From NCBI GenBank assembly GCA_013339765.2, contig CM023454.1, forward strand, positions 144,435,211 through 144,499,210: a stretch of DNA of 64,000 nucleotides, given 5' to 3'. Position 1 is the first letter of the stretch, and every line of letters begins with the position of its first letter. Positions 42,448 through 52,079 of this stretch are shown here, in pieces. A program made the position numbers and the translations under genes. Source of the stretch: Haemaphysalis longicornis. Its lineage: Eukaryota > Arthropoda > Arachnida > Ixodida > Ixodidae. A model generated the notes under the pieces. The model was not told where the DNA came from and did no database searches. It was given only the letters and a program-made list of their open reading frames with translations.

Positions 42448-42580
42448 GATTTACCGTCTCGGACTCACCGAGGATAGTTCGCACATAGTCCGAAGATTTT
42501 TCATGCCATAGGAACGCACATGAAAAGCGAATGGCGGATTGCTTATAGGGGAAGCGGCGGTGAGTCCGAGACGGTAAATC
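42448..42580. mobile_element. 133-bp element with perfect 23-bp inverted ends
   Basis: GATTTACCGTCTCGGACTCA (first 20 of 23 bases, 42448-42470) is repeated in perfect reverse complement at 42558-42580, with 87 bases between. No clear target duplication is visible. It is a MITE-like unit of unknown superfamily, or the tip of a larger inverted repeat. Confidence 0.5.
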
Positions 42581-43140
42581 GAAGAGCCCCACTGTAAATA
42601 GTCGCCAGAAGTCAGGACGCTCGACTTCCCGTCTGTGAATCCTGCCAACGCCGCCTGTGCGTTGATCCTGCTTATCTTAGGTACTATGGATCCGAACTTT
42701 AACGAACGGTAGCCCTTGCCCTGGGGGCCGCAACGAGTGGTTATAAATTTCTGTAAGCCCAGGGTTACCGAGTTTTTGAACTTTCGTCTGCCCGCCTATC
42801 CCACCCTTGGTCGTGCCCTACTCGTAGCTAGTTTTTGGCCGGATGGTGCGGACGCTACGATTTGGATATTTATGGTTTTTCTCCTTTACTATCGGAGGTG
42901 GCGGAAAGGTATCGGTATCTTTTTCAACTATTTATGGGTACCTACCGAGTACACTGATTGCCTTGTATTTTTTCAACTTTTGCTCCGCCGGCTTTGCCTC
43001 CTAGGCTTGCGACGAGGACGGTTTGTTTACGTTGCAAATGCGCGTATATCGTTGCGAAAAATGCGTTTACCGAATTGATGTAAGTGTCCAAACTATTGGT
43101 GCAACAGTGCTATCAAGCGATTATAACCTTTAGGATGCCA
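42581..43140. other. No recognised gene
   Basis: No domain recognised. Confidence 0.3.
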
Positions 43141-43344
43141 TTATATCGCAGACATTCTAAAAGATTCGTGCTTGCCTGCCAGACATTCGTGCTTGCATGC
43201 CACAAGCACGAAAAAAATCTTGGCACCGTCGACGCTGAGAGTTCGATGTGGGGCAACCGGACGATCTTTCGGCAGAGCGTGCCTCGTTTTTATATTACGC
43301 CAGTCATTGGCTTTGCAACCAACGACGCAGCACGGGTGATTCAT
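43141..43344 (-). CDS. THAP-like zinc-finger N-terminus (short, doubtful)
   Basis: The minus-strand frame starts MNHPCCVVGCKANDWRNIKT and continues RHALPKD, which resembles the start of a THAP domain (CX4C, then an H-x-x-P segment). The expected WxxxI(R)R and C-X2-H parts are not seen: the remaining residues do not fit THAP. It may be a first exon, a truncated gene or a transposon-derived fragment. A CRE/E-box cluster lies about 125 bases upstream of the ATG. Confidence 0.3.
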   Translation of the reverse strand: MNHPCCVVGCKANDWRNIKTRHALPKDRPVAPHRTLSVDGAKIFFVLVACKHECLAGKHESFRMSAI

Positions 43345-43465
43345 GTCTGTCCAGCGGACGCGGAGCGCTCGTTTCGGAACTTCGCTTCTGAATCGGGAAA
43401 GGCGCGGCGGCTAGCGGCGGTCCGTAGGAAAGCCCGAAAACGAATGAAGACCGGAAACACACCAT

Positions 43466-43492
43466 CGTGACGTCACGTGCGGCATGACGTCG
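43466..43492 (-). promoter_or_regulatory. CRE / E-box cluster
   Basis: TGACGTCA (43468-43475) overlaps CACGTG (43474-43479) and is followed by TGACGTCG (43485-43492). It lies upstream of the THAP-like frame on the minus strand. No TATA box is evident. Confidence 0.35.
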
Positions 43493-43499
43493 CTAAAGA

Positions 43500-44830
43500 A
43501 CGAACAACAGCGAAGGGCTTTCAAATGACGTAGCCAGCGCGGACTGTGGAGTCAGCCTCATCGGCTGAGAAAGGCTATGTTTAAGATTGCTTTCAAATTA
43601 TACGTAGAACGCATGGGGCACAAGCTTGGCTGAAATGGTCCCCATAATCCGTTCTACAGCTGAATGCATTTGATTGCCACCTTTGAAACGTGTTTCTGGG
43701 TCACTTTAGGCGCACGCGGACTTTGTTTGTACGAGTGTAATTAAAGATGAATCTTTATTAGGATCCTGCGCCATAATAGGAATGTACTCACAAAGTTTAA
43801 AAACTGTAGGTCCAGCACCTTTTGGCAGGGCAATGATAACTCATCCTACCCGTGTTCACTTTTTTAGGAGGGTGAATTCGAAGATCGCTCTCGCTCGTTT
43901 GCGTGTTTATTAAAACACTAATCCCCAAGTAGTTCTTTGTAACCAAAAGCCAAGTGGGCATTTCAACTATGCGAACACATATTGAATAATCCGTGAAAAC
44001 GCGTATTCTACCCCAAACCCTCATATTGGTGGTTAGGTTAAAACACTGTAAAAGAGCTTTAACACATTCGTATAGGTTGCCGATATCAGCAAACACGAGT
44101 TCGATATCTGAATGGGCGGGCGCTAAAATTCGGTCGGTCGCCGGTACATAATTTTCTTAATAGAAATCTTATTGCGCCGAAACACACGCTGGTCGTTCAC
44201 ATGACCAAGACGGGCTATTCCAGCTATCCTAGCACCCCAGAGAAAAAAATGATAAAGAAAACGATCCTCCTCCTCTCCCTCTTCCATTTTAGCCGTCGCA
44301 GCTATTTTCCGCAGAGCTCTACAAAGGGTGTCCGACGGTGAAAAAGCAACTTTACTTTAATCAAAAGCACCAGCAGTGCTCGCATTACGGTGTCCTTAAG
44401 AGGAGGTGTAGGTAAAGGAGCACACACGGAAAGGCGATCGTCGATAAAGCCCGCTACTGGAAACGTGAATTCTTTTTCTTATAATTTTCATTTCCCGCAT
44501 CACCGAACATGTCACCGAGGGAAGTTTGAAATGTTGAAGGTTGTGACGCCACGTGGTGCCAACCAGCTGAACCAGAAGCTTCCTGTCCAGGATTTCTGGA
44601 TATGAGCTCAAGGCATCCTAGAATGAGGACGCATCTCTTAAGCATTTCCTTGTTTTAATTACTCTCTCGTAACTCTTCGCATTGTTCCTGGCACGTGCCA
44701 GCAGTCTTACTTAGGCTTAAGGTTCGCATGCTCCAACACTGAAGTAGCCTTGTTAGCCTTGCGTTCCGCTGCCCTCTCAGTTCTCAGGCCATCTTGCACT
44801 TGCCTCACCCATTTCCAGAGCTCAGATTCC
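43500..44830. other. No recognised gene
   Basis: About 1.3 kb without a recognisable domain. A minus-strand segment at about 44830-44700 reads as a charged helix but has no partner. Confidence 0.35.
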
Positions 44831-44833
44831 CTT

Positions 44834-44869
44834 AGACGTGGCATGTTTCTCAAGAAACATGCCACGTCT
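44834..44869. repeat. Perfect 16-bp stem hairpin with 4-base loop
   Basis: AGACGTGGCATGTTTC and its exact reverse complement are separated by TCAA. It is not part of the head-bearing hairpin family: no head motif or target duplication is seen. Confidence 0.6.
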
Positions 44870-45059
44870 CACACTCTCCGATCGCGCCTTCTGGTGACGT
44901 TACCTCTTCGGGTTGCTAATGTTAATGAAGACACCGCTCGCGGACGCCAGATGCCAAAGTGTACAGGCTCCTAACGGTGACCAGCGTTACGGACGGGAGG
45001 AAGATGAGACTGGACACTGGATCATAAAAAAACTGAACATCACCACACTTTATTGGGTC

Positions 45060-45537
45060 CGGTTGAACAAACACGCACGGCGAAATGGAAGGCAAAGGAA
45101 AAACAATATTGCAGACAACCATGTATGGGTTTGTTTATTTATTGTTTGTTTTTACTGTCGGGCCACGCCCGGCTGTGTTATTTGCGTGCCAAGAAAAGCG
45201 CGTCCTGCATTCTTTATTTTTATCCCGCATGGGCTATCGCACTCGGATAAGCAGACTGTTTACCCCTAACGTCACTTGCCCAGAATAATCTTCCGTGATC
45301 TACAATGTTCTGGATGTGAATCCATGGATCCAGAAACACTCGTACCGAAAGATAAAAGCCTGCAGAGCAGACGCCGCGGCATTCGGTTCGACGACACTCG
45401 CCTGCGCAAATCATGTTGTTCACCGCTGATTCGCCGCCTCTTTTTTAGTTGTTCGGGGAGCGCAAGTTCGCTCCAATAAACTTGTTTTGTTCTGCAAGAC
45501 AACTGCGTCGTTCATGGCTTCGTGGCAATATACAGGT
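45060..45537 (+). repeat. LTR-like repeat, copy A
   Basis: Contains CCAATAAAC at about 45472 and ends near GGCAATATACA, like an LTR end with a polyadenylation signal. About 400 bases match, in reverse complement, the stretch 46220-46610 (landmarks GCAGGCTTTTATCTTTCGG and ACATCCAGAACA). No internal retrotransposon part lies between the two, so it is probably a solo LTR or an LTR fragment. Confidence 0.5.
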
Positions 45538-45960
45538 CCGCCAAATATTAGCGAAGCCTAAACAGTTCAGAAAACAGGAGTACGTTCTAATGAAAGGGAA
45601 GTTGGAAACTCGTGAAAAGAACTAAAGTTTTTGGGTGTAGTGTTTGATGAAAAACTCCCAAGCATCACCCACATAAAATGGCTCAAACAAAATGATAAAT
45701 ACAATAAATATTCAGAAAGTCTTATCTCACCAATCATACGGTGCAGGCAAAACTCCTTCTTTGCCTTTATGCCGCGTTGGTAGGGTCACGGTTGGGCAAC
45801 GGAAGTGTTGTGTATGGGTCACCCATGAAAGCAGCGCGTAAGTGTTCGACCCACTGCGTTACTTGGGGCTTCGCCGCTCTTGTGGCGCATTCCGTACTAG
45901 GCCGGTCCACAGCTTTAATGGAGAGTGTGATAAATGATCCTTAGCGTACCAGAGAACTTA
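45538..45960 (+). pseudogene. LINE RT thumb fragment
   Basis: Encodes KFLGVVFDEKLPSITHIKWL and, after frame changes, a ...YAALVGSRLGNGSVVYGS stretch and RTxPVxSL-like residues, the post-catalytic RT region of I/R1-type LINEs. Several frameshifts. Confidence 0.5.
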
Positions 45961-46219
45961 AGTTGACTTACTGTATGCCTCCAAAATCTAATGAATGAAT
46001 AACCATTCCTTTTAACTGATTTTCTATGATACAATACCACCCACCTTTTTTTAAACAGCCCATAAATTTCTGTTCCTTTCTTGCAAAGAGCTACGGACGA
46101 GGTGTCTATTCATAAGCTGTGCTTTTCGGACACGTTCAAATCGGCTCAAACTGAGCTTGTAACACCATGACATCTCGTCTTGAATTATGTGACTTGTATT
46201 TCTTACAATATAACCACCT

Positions 46220-46610
46220 AACCACCCAAAAAGTACGCAGGTGGCGAAGCAGCCGTCCACAAAGTGACATGCGTCGGCGAGCGTCGGTAAGTCGAATTGA
46301 AGGCGCGCCGTCTGCTCTGCAGGCTTTTATCTTTCGGCGCGAGTGGTTCTCGAACCGTCGATTTACATCCAGAACAATGAAGATTATTCTAGGCTGTTCA
46401 CGTTAGTTCGAAATTCTCTCCCGATCAGAAGAGATAACACATGTGGCATAGAAAAAAATGGAACACGAGCTTTCCTTGGTACACAGACAACACAGACGGG
46501 CGCAGCCGGGCGGAAAAAGCAAAACATAAATAAGCAAACCCTATGCATGTTTCGCGGCAGTATAATAACAACGGTACACCAAAAACGGAGATTCTTCGAC
46601 AGCTAAAGTA
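46220..46610 (-). repeat. LTR-like repeat, copy B (inverted)
   Basis: Reverse-complement partner of 45060-45537, about 75-80 percent alike by eye. The pair forms a large inverted repeat with a 0.7-kb spacer. Confidence 0.5.
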
Positions 46611-47072
46611 TCTCCAGGTAAAATACAGGGCTGCAGAGTCTTTCAGTAATACGTTTAAACAGTTCACTGCGTTGCCTTTGCAGCAAACGAGCCTAATGTT
46701 CTGCTTACGGACCTAACATTAGGTCGCTTGGGCTGCGCTTAGAACTGAAGTAAGGACAAGTATTTTATGGCACTTTTCTAATTGCAGGTCAGATAGCGTA
46801 CTATCATATTCCTATATCCATTATCTTCAAAATTTGCTGAGCGTAGTCCGTACATTGTCATCCAGATAGTTATCGAAAAACGAAGTCAATAATTGTCTTC
46901 AAATAAATAGGCTTGCTCATTCTTCAATCATGGAGGTGACGGTGCGGGGGGTGAGCCCTCTCTGGAATCGGCGGAAATGAAATGGCGGATGAAAGGCCCG
47001 CCAGTGATGCACTTCGAAACAAAGCAAATCTAACAAGACTACCTTACACAGACGTCAAGCCACACATCAGAT
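46611..47072. other. No recognised gene
   Basis: Nothing recognisable. Confidence 0.3.
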
Positions 47073-47219
47073 AACAACTCTGATCATTTTGGTGGAATAC
47101 AGAAGCGCTCAAAAAACAAGGACGAAGGAAGAAGTAGTATCATATTGAGCGCTTCTGTATTCCACCAAAATGAACACATACCAACTAGCCCAACTTTCCG
47201 TTCTTCTGCAACAACTCTG
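47073..47219 (-). mobile_element. Hairpin element copy 2 with 10-bp target duplication
   Basis: AACAACTCTG at 47073-47082 and 47210-47219 encloses 127 bp. Read on the minus strand the head (containing AACGGAAAGTTGGGCTAGTT) comes first, then an arm of 29 bases (47173-47145), a 32-base loop and the perfectly complementary arm (47112-47084), which ends one base from the duplication. Confidence 0.75.
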
Positions 47220-47560
47220 TGAAACATGGCAAGCAGACTGGAGTGAACTGACAAACAAATTACACGTATTAATACCCCACTAGGTACAATACACTACTGA
47301 CTCGAAGAACAGCCACATTGAAGTTATTTTAGCTAGGTTCCACATAGACTATACACATGCAATGCACTCGCTCCTGCTCTATGGATCTGCATGACCCCTT
47401 TGTAGCAGGTGTGGGGAGGGCCTAAGCGTGTTACACATCCTCTTTCAATCCAAGGCACTCGACAATATACGACGCAAACACTTCCGAGAACTCTACAGAC
47501 AACGAATTTCATTACATCCGTCATATTTTTTGGAGACGAGACCATGTTTTCTGTTCAGTG
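47220..47560 (+). pseudogene. LINE ORF2 C-terminal fragment
   Basis: Encodes ARFHIDYTHAMHSLLLYG, then a zinc cluster CSRCGEGLSVLHILF and RRKHFRELYRQRISLHP in a second frame, the C-terminal pattern of I-type LINE ORF2. It directly abuts hairpin copy 2. Confidence 0.5.
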
Positions 47561-47899
47561 CACCTTCAAGTTTCTGTCAGTGGCCTACTTCTTACAGCTC
47601 ATCTCATACCAGTGATAGTTTAACCCTTGGTCCTATACATCAGCCACCATTTTATCTTTGAACCACCCTTGGCCGTGGACACCAGCTGTCCTCATTGTCT
47701 TTATTTTATCCGTGTTCCCTCAACCAATTTTAGTTGTCACCTGTTCAATAAAACACTTGCTTGGCGCTCTTTGCCTAAGTTGGCCTTCTGCCATTACATC
47801 AAAAAATGATCATCAGTCTTGTTTAGAGCCTGTGATACGAGGAGGGCCAAGAGAGCTGCGGTGCTCATTTTGCGCCTGGTAGGCAGGTTGAGATGCCCA
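47561..47899. other. No recognised gene
   Basis: Nothing recognisable. Confidence 0.3.
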
Positions 47900-49130
47900 C
47901 GTGTGTCTGATAAATCAGGCGTCACCGAAATAGAGCCCTCCTGAAACGACCTCCAGGATTGGTTCCTGGGGTGGCCGCAAACCGTTTGTTTGGAACCTGC
48001 GGTGCAGGAAGAGAAGGAGTACGTGCGGGGCCCCTTGTAATCATGCTTTCAATGCCATCGGGTGTCACGGGGCCAATGAAGAATAACTGGAAGATGCTGG
48101 AGCAGTCCCTACAGTGTCCGTCCCCCCATCCTCCGCGGGCTCCGGAGTAGTTGCGATTGGGTGCCCGGCTGTGGATGACAACCCAGAAGGAGGAAGAACC
48201 GCCAGGTCCTCTGCTGTAGAGGCATGAGCTGGTGGCTGCTCGGAGGGGGTGAATGACAACGACACGTCAACTAAGCTGCATCGTGTACATTTTACTAGCG
48301 CAAAACACGGACCACACGAGTAACAACACACAAGACGAACGGTAGCTAGCGTTCGTCCTGTGTTTTTCTTACTCGTGTGGTCCGTCTTATGCGCTAGTAA
48401 AGTGTACCCTTTATCGTCTAAACAAATAGCCCAACTTTCCGTTCTTAATTCTTTTCATCGTGTCGTCGTACTAACCAAACGGTTTACTAACCAAACGTAC
48501 TAACCAACTTCCTGTGGGGGCATGTGCATAGGATACAGCCGAAAACATTGTGTGCTTTTGACGAGCTTCTGGGAAACTGCTGTTACTTTTATCGGAATAT
48601 TATCGTTTTGTTTCTTGAAAGTTAGGCAAGAAGGTGAGTATGGAGAGTGTGCCAATGGAATTTAAACATTTCATGATTGTAGTTTTGTAGTAATCAAAGG
48701 AGTGGTCATGTCATTTTTGCCGCATTTAGCACAGTTGAATTAGCCACGGCAAGTTAAAGTTCCAGGACCGTGGTGTTGACATTTAAAGCATCTCCTCGGA
48801 TTGTAGGCGCATGCTTGACCACTAATAAATGCTGTCTTCACTGCCTCGGGCAGGGTAGAGCTAGAAATTGTTAAAACGATGTGTCGGGTCTTGATTTGTG
48901 CTCCATCTCTTCTCATAAATACTCTACGGACGCCAACAACACCTTTGTCGTACCGTCCTTCAAAGAGTTCATATTCTGTCTCATGCAGGCGTTCGTTGTG
49001 GAAAATAACGGCTTGTACTGTGTTTAGCGCGCGGTGTATCGTAACAGTGACAGTCCAGTTTGTATTTTTTCTTGCTTCAGGAGGTCCTCACTTTAGTATT
49101 TTCACATAACTTCAACAAGGAGGTCTCCAG
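47900..49130 (-). pseudogene. LINE ORF1 gag-like, decayed, with a hairpin insertion
   Basis: On the minus strand the region near 48900-48690 encodes RRCFKCQHHGPGTLTCRG and CAKCGKND, matching the first zinc knuckle and the start of the second in the ORF1 at 1-1145, preceded by GAQIKTRHIVLTISSSTLPE. A Ser/Pro/Thr-rich tail follows at about 48335-48065. The third knuckle is not found; hairpin copy 3 sits between the knuckles and the tail. Stops and frame changes are frequent. Confidence 0.6.
48279..48463 (-). mobile_element. Hairpin element copy 3 with 8-bp target duplication
   Basis: CATCGTGT at 48279-48286 and 48456-48463 encloses 169 bp. On the minus strand a head (containing AACGGAAAGTTGGGCTATTT) comes first, then an arm (48407-48350), an 8-base loop and a near-perfect complementary arm (48341-48285) that runs two bases into the duplication. 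The arm contains GCGCTAGTAAA and an ACACAGGACGAACG word. Confidence 0.7.
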
Positions 49131-49518
49131 AGACCTCTTTTTGGCATTGTAGTGTTTTATAAGAATGTATTCGATCAATTTGACAATAAATAGGACTGAG
49201 CTGTCAGTTATAGGTTTTTAGTTTGTCGAGTGTACAACGGAAACTGCCTAAGGTGGTTGGGGTCGGAGTGCCTCAGTGCGACCATTTTTAGGAGAACGAT
49301 CAGGGTGTTTTCCATAAATGGAGAAAGAAGCCATAGAAAATGGAATCAATTCAGTTGCAATGCCAGTCACAAACCACTGAGTCAAGCAAGCGAACGTGGC
49401 TTTGCATCACACGTTAACTGTACCTCTCCACCATAAACCTATGGTCAGACTCAAGGGTGATGTTCTCGGACAGGCTTAACACTCTCCGCGGGAAGATGAG
49501 AGGAGAAAGGTGCAAGAG
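49131..49518. other. No recognised gene
   Basis: Nothing recognisable. Confidence 0.3.
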
Positions 49519-49681
49519 AAGTTATGGCAAGAAGTGCAGCTTGCTGGGCCAGTTGGTACATTTTGAAGGTGAAAAAACCAGCGAAATAGACGGAAGACGT
49601 AGAAGAGACGAGACAACACACACGCTCTTCTACGTCTTCCGTCTATTTCGCTGGTTTTTTCACCTTCAAGTTATGGCAAGA
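49519..49681 (+). mobile_element. Hairpin element copy 4 with 14-bp target duplication
   Basis: AAGTTATGGCAAGA at 49519-49532 and 49668-49681 encloses 135 bp. The head (CTTGCTGGGCCAGTTGGTAC) comes first, then a 45-base arm (49563-49607), a 17-base loop and a perfectly complementary 45-base arm (49625-49669) ending two bases inside the duplication. Perfect arms indicate a recent origin. Confidence 0.8.
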
Positions 49682-50004
49682 CAGTGTTAGGGAAAAACAT
49701 TGGAAAAGGAAAGAGGGTAGAACAGAACCGGAAAATGCGACTGGCTGATGATCCCCAGTTGCACTATATTAGGAGTTATACAAGGTCGAGAAGGCTTGTC
49801 GCGATGAAGAAATTTTTCACTTGGAAACGATAATGATGAAACTGTATAAAGGGAAATAAAATAAGGCACTTGTACCTGCATTATGTAACAATTTAGCTCC
49901 TGTTCCAGATTTCCCACGATACACGTTTTTGCAATGCCTATTCAAAAATGAAAAATAATTGGTTCTCGATCTTTACAATGCATGTATCAATACAGGATGC
50001 ATTC
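49682..50004. other. No recognised gene
   Basis: Flank between hairpin copy 4 and the BEL/Pao-type element. Nothing recognisable. Confidence 0.3.
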
Positions 50005-51586
50005 TGTTGAGGAACTAGACCCACGCCATGGCTCTGCTGACAACACCCGTTTAATCACCTCTTCTTTCCTCGCTCATGGTGATGATCTGCACTTTGGCAA
50101 GCGGTCTTTTTTTTTTCGCAACATCCTCCAACCCTCCACAGTGATGCATCTCCTAAAAAAATGACTTCAGTAGCCTGGTTCGAATCCGTCTAGCCGTTCG
50201 GTCACCGTTCGTCAGCAGCTAAATTTTCCATCGGTGCTTTGACGTCTGATGCTCCTTTCTAATGACGGTCTTCGTTAGGATCGCCGGTGAAGGTACCGAA
50301 GCTTTCTGCTCTGTTGTGGGGAAGAAATTTTGGGCTGTCCCGCGTCGTCTCTCACATCGTATTGGTCGGGATCGCAATTGTCTCGACCGGACCCCTCGCG
50401 CCTGAAGGCGCCTTGCAAATGTGGAGGAACTGGTTCCACTCCGCCTGACGGAATCGGTTCGTAGTTTAACCGAATGTGCACAAACATTGTGACTCGTCTT
50501 TAGTTTGGCGGTCTTTTTGTGTTTGCTTGGCTTGTCCCGAGGTTTGTCCCTTCTGGGGGATCATGTCTCTGCTTATGGCATTGCTGTTCATGATCGCAGG
50601 AATTGAAACAGGAGGCTTCTGATGATAGGGATTGTAGTCAGTTGGTTGTGCTAACAGTTCTTTACTCTTAGCGCAGTCTATCCGTGACCACGGCGTAGCA
50701 TGTATGGAAGCGCTCAAGTAGCCTGATGGCAGAGGGATGGTTTCCGCTCTTATCGTATTCTTTATGAGTAATGGGTCTGCGCACTTAGATACCTTATCAC
50801 GGGCAGCTGTGGAGGTAATCAACGAGCTCCATGATGTTTGGATGGGTGCGACTTGAGTGGTTGCGGAAGGTCTCTGTGAAAGAGTGTTGTTCGCGACATG
50901 CTGCGTGGCTATATCTTTCGGAATCAATCTCATCTTGCTTATGTTGTCATTAAGCAGCGTTTTCGCGCGGAACATTATATACAAGTATTTGTCAGATTGT
51001 TCATATTCCTTTTCGTCATCTTCGATAGCTAGGTGATCTCGTATCTGTCTGTCAAGATTATTTACGTCGTCCACCACTTCGGTGAGAGATGCGAGGATGA
51101 TTTTAAGCGTACTTATTCTGGGTGTTGGTGATTCCACAAGGTTGTCTGGTGTTCTGACGAGTTCTAATATCTTTGCCCGTACAGTATCCCTCCCCCGCTT
51201 CAGTTGACTTACGATGTCTGTGTGCTCATTAGGTTGAATGTCCACAGAGAGGGTGTTCTGGATACGGTGCTGCTGCTGGGCACTTCCGGGTTCCGAGTGG
51301 TCGGTGCGGTGCGTCGAGCAGCCAGCCATGGGGGGCGCCGTTCGAGGACATGGCCAACGGAATAAGGACATGAAACGGTGTCCCGGGCCTCGCGCGCATC
51401 GAAGTCACTGGGCTCCGAAATCTGGTGCCCACCATACCATTCCTGCCGGGTTCACGGCACCAAACATGTTGAGGAACTAGACCCACGCAATGGCTCTGTT
51501 GACAACACCCGTTTAATCACCTCTTCTTTCATCGCTCATGATGATGATCTGTACTTTGGCAAGCAGTCTTCTTCCTTTTCGCAACA
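50005..51586 (-). mobile_element. Non-autonomous BEL/Pao-type LTR retrotransposon
   Basis: Short direct repeats at 50005-50123 (119 bp) and 51467-51586 (120 bp) begin TG and end CA and are flanked by CATTC on both outer sides, a 5-bp target duplication. Next to the right-hand repeat, on the minus strand, lies TTTGGTGCCGTGAACCCGG (about 51464-51446), the primer site typical of BEL/Pao elements, which fixes the minus orientation. The two LTRs differ at roughly ten positions, so it is older than the element at 37353. The interior codes for one gag-like protein and no enzymes. Confidence 0.85.
50466..51371 (-). CDS. BEL/Pao gag-like protein
   Basis: 301 codons, open. The start may be Met1 (51371) or the later MAGCSTHRTDH (about 51329). 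Residues about 50-140 (SQLKRGRDTVRAKILELV; LTEVVDDVNNLDRQIRDHL; EDDEKEYEQSDKYLYIMFRA) form the helical N-terminal region that BEL/Pao gag proteins share. The rest is Ser/Thr/Pro-rich with no zinc knuckle, and the chain ends soon after a Gln/Lys-rich stretch, so it is shorter than a full gag. No protease or RT follows. Confidence 0.65.
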   Translation of the reverse strand: MSLFRWPCPRTAPPMAGCSTHRTDHSEPGSAQQQHRIQNTLSVDIQPNEHTDIVSQLKRGRDTVRAKILELVRTPDNLVESPTPRISTLKIILASLTEVVDDVNNLDRQIRDHLAIEDDEKEYEQSDKYLYIMFRAKTLLNDNISKMRLIPKDIATQHVANNTLSQRPSATTQVAPIQTSWSSLITSTAARDKVSKCADPLLIKNTIRAETIPLPSGYLSASIHATPWSRIDCAKSKELLAQPTDYNPYHQKPPVSIPAIMNSNAISRDMIPQKGQTSGQAKQTQKDRQTKDESQCLCTFG

Positions 51587-52079
51587 CATTCCATCCCGGC
51601 GGAATGAATCAAACGTGACCCTAGTATAAAAATCACTACAAAATGAAGGAGCCAACATATAAACCTATAGCAGTCAACTTTATACTAGGAGAAATACTGA
51701 AAAAAAATGATTAAAGGCAATATATTTCTTCTTAGCAAATAAAAAGCTTCATAGCACAAAGCAATTACGATTCTCCCATAATACATCGGCAACCATCACT
51801 TTAGCCCAGTTAAAAAAGAACATTGACGAAACAAGATAACATAAAGCCGTAGGTATTGTCAGCTCTTTAGATATAAACAACTCATTTAGCTGCATCAAAT
51901 CGTGTCATTGTAAACTATGTAAAACAATCAGTCTGTCCAACAAATCCGACAATTCCACTGATAGATTTTTATGAAATAGAAGATACCTATAACCTGGAGC
52001 AAGGGAGAAATAAATTGGATCTTAAGGGATGTTCCCTGAAGGGGTCACCTTCGAGTACATTCTTTTCTCTCAACCTTCT
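51587..52079. other. No recognised gene
   Basis: AT-rich flank of the BEL/Pao-type element. Nothing recognisable. Confidence 0.35.

Noticed and set aside
50170..50195. A pol III B box (GGTTCGAATCC)
   Set aside because: No A box at the right distance and no tRNA-like fold; it lies inside the BEL/Pao-type element.
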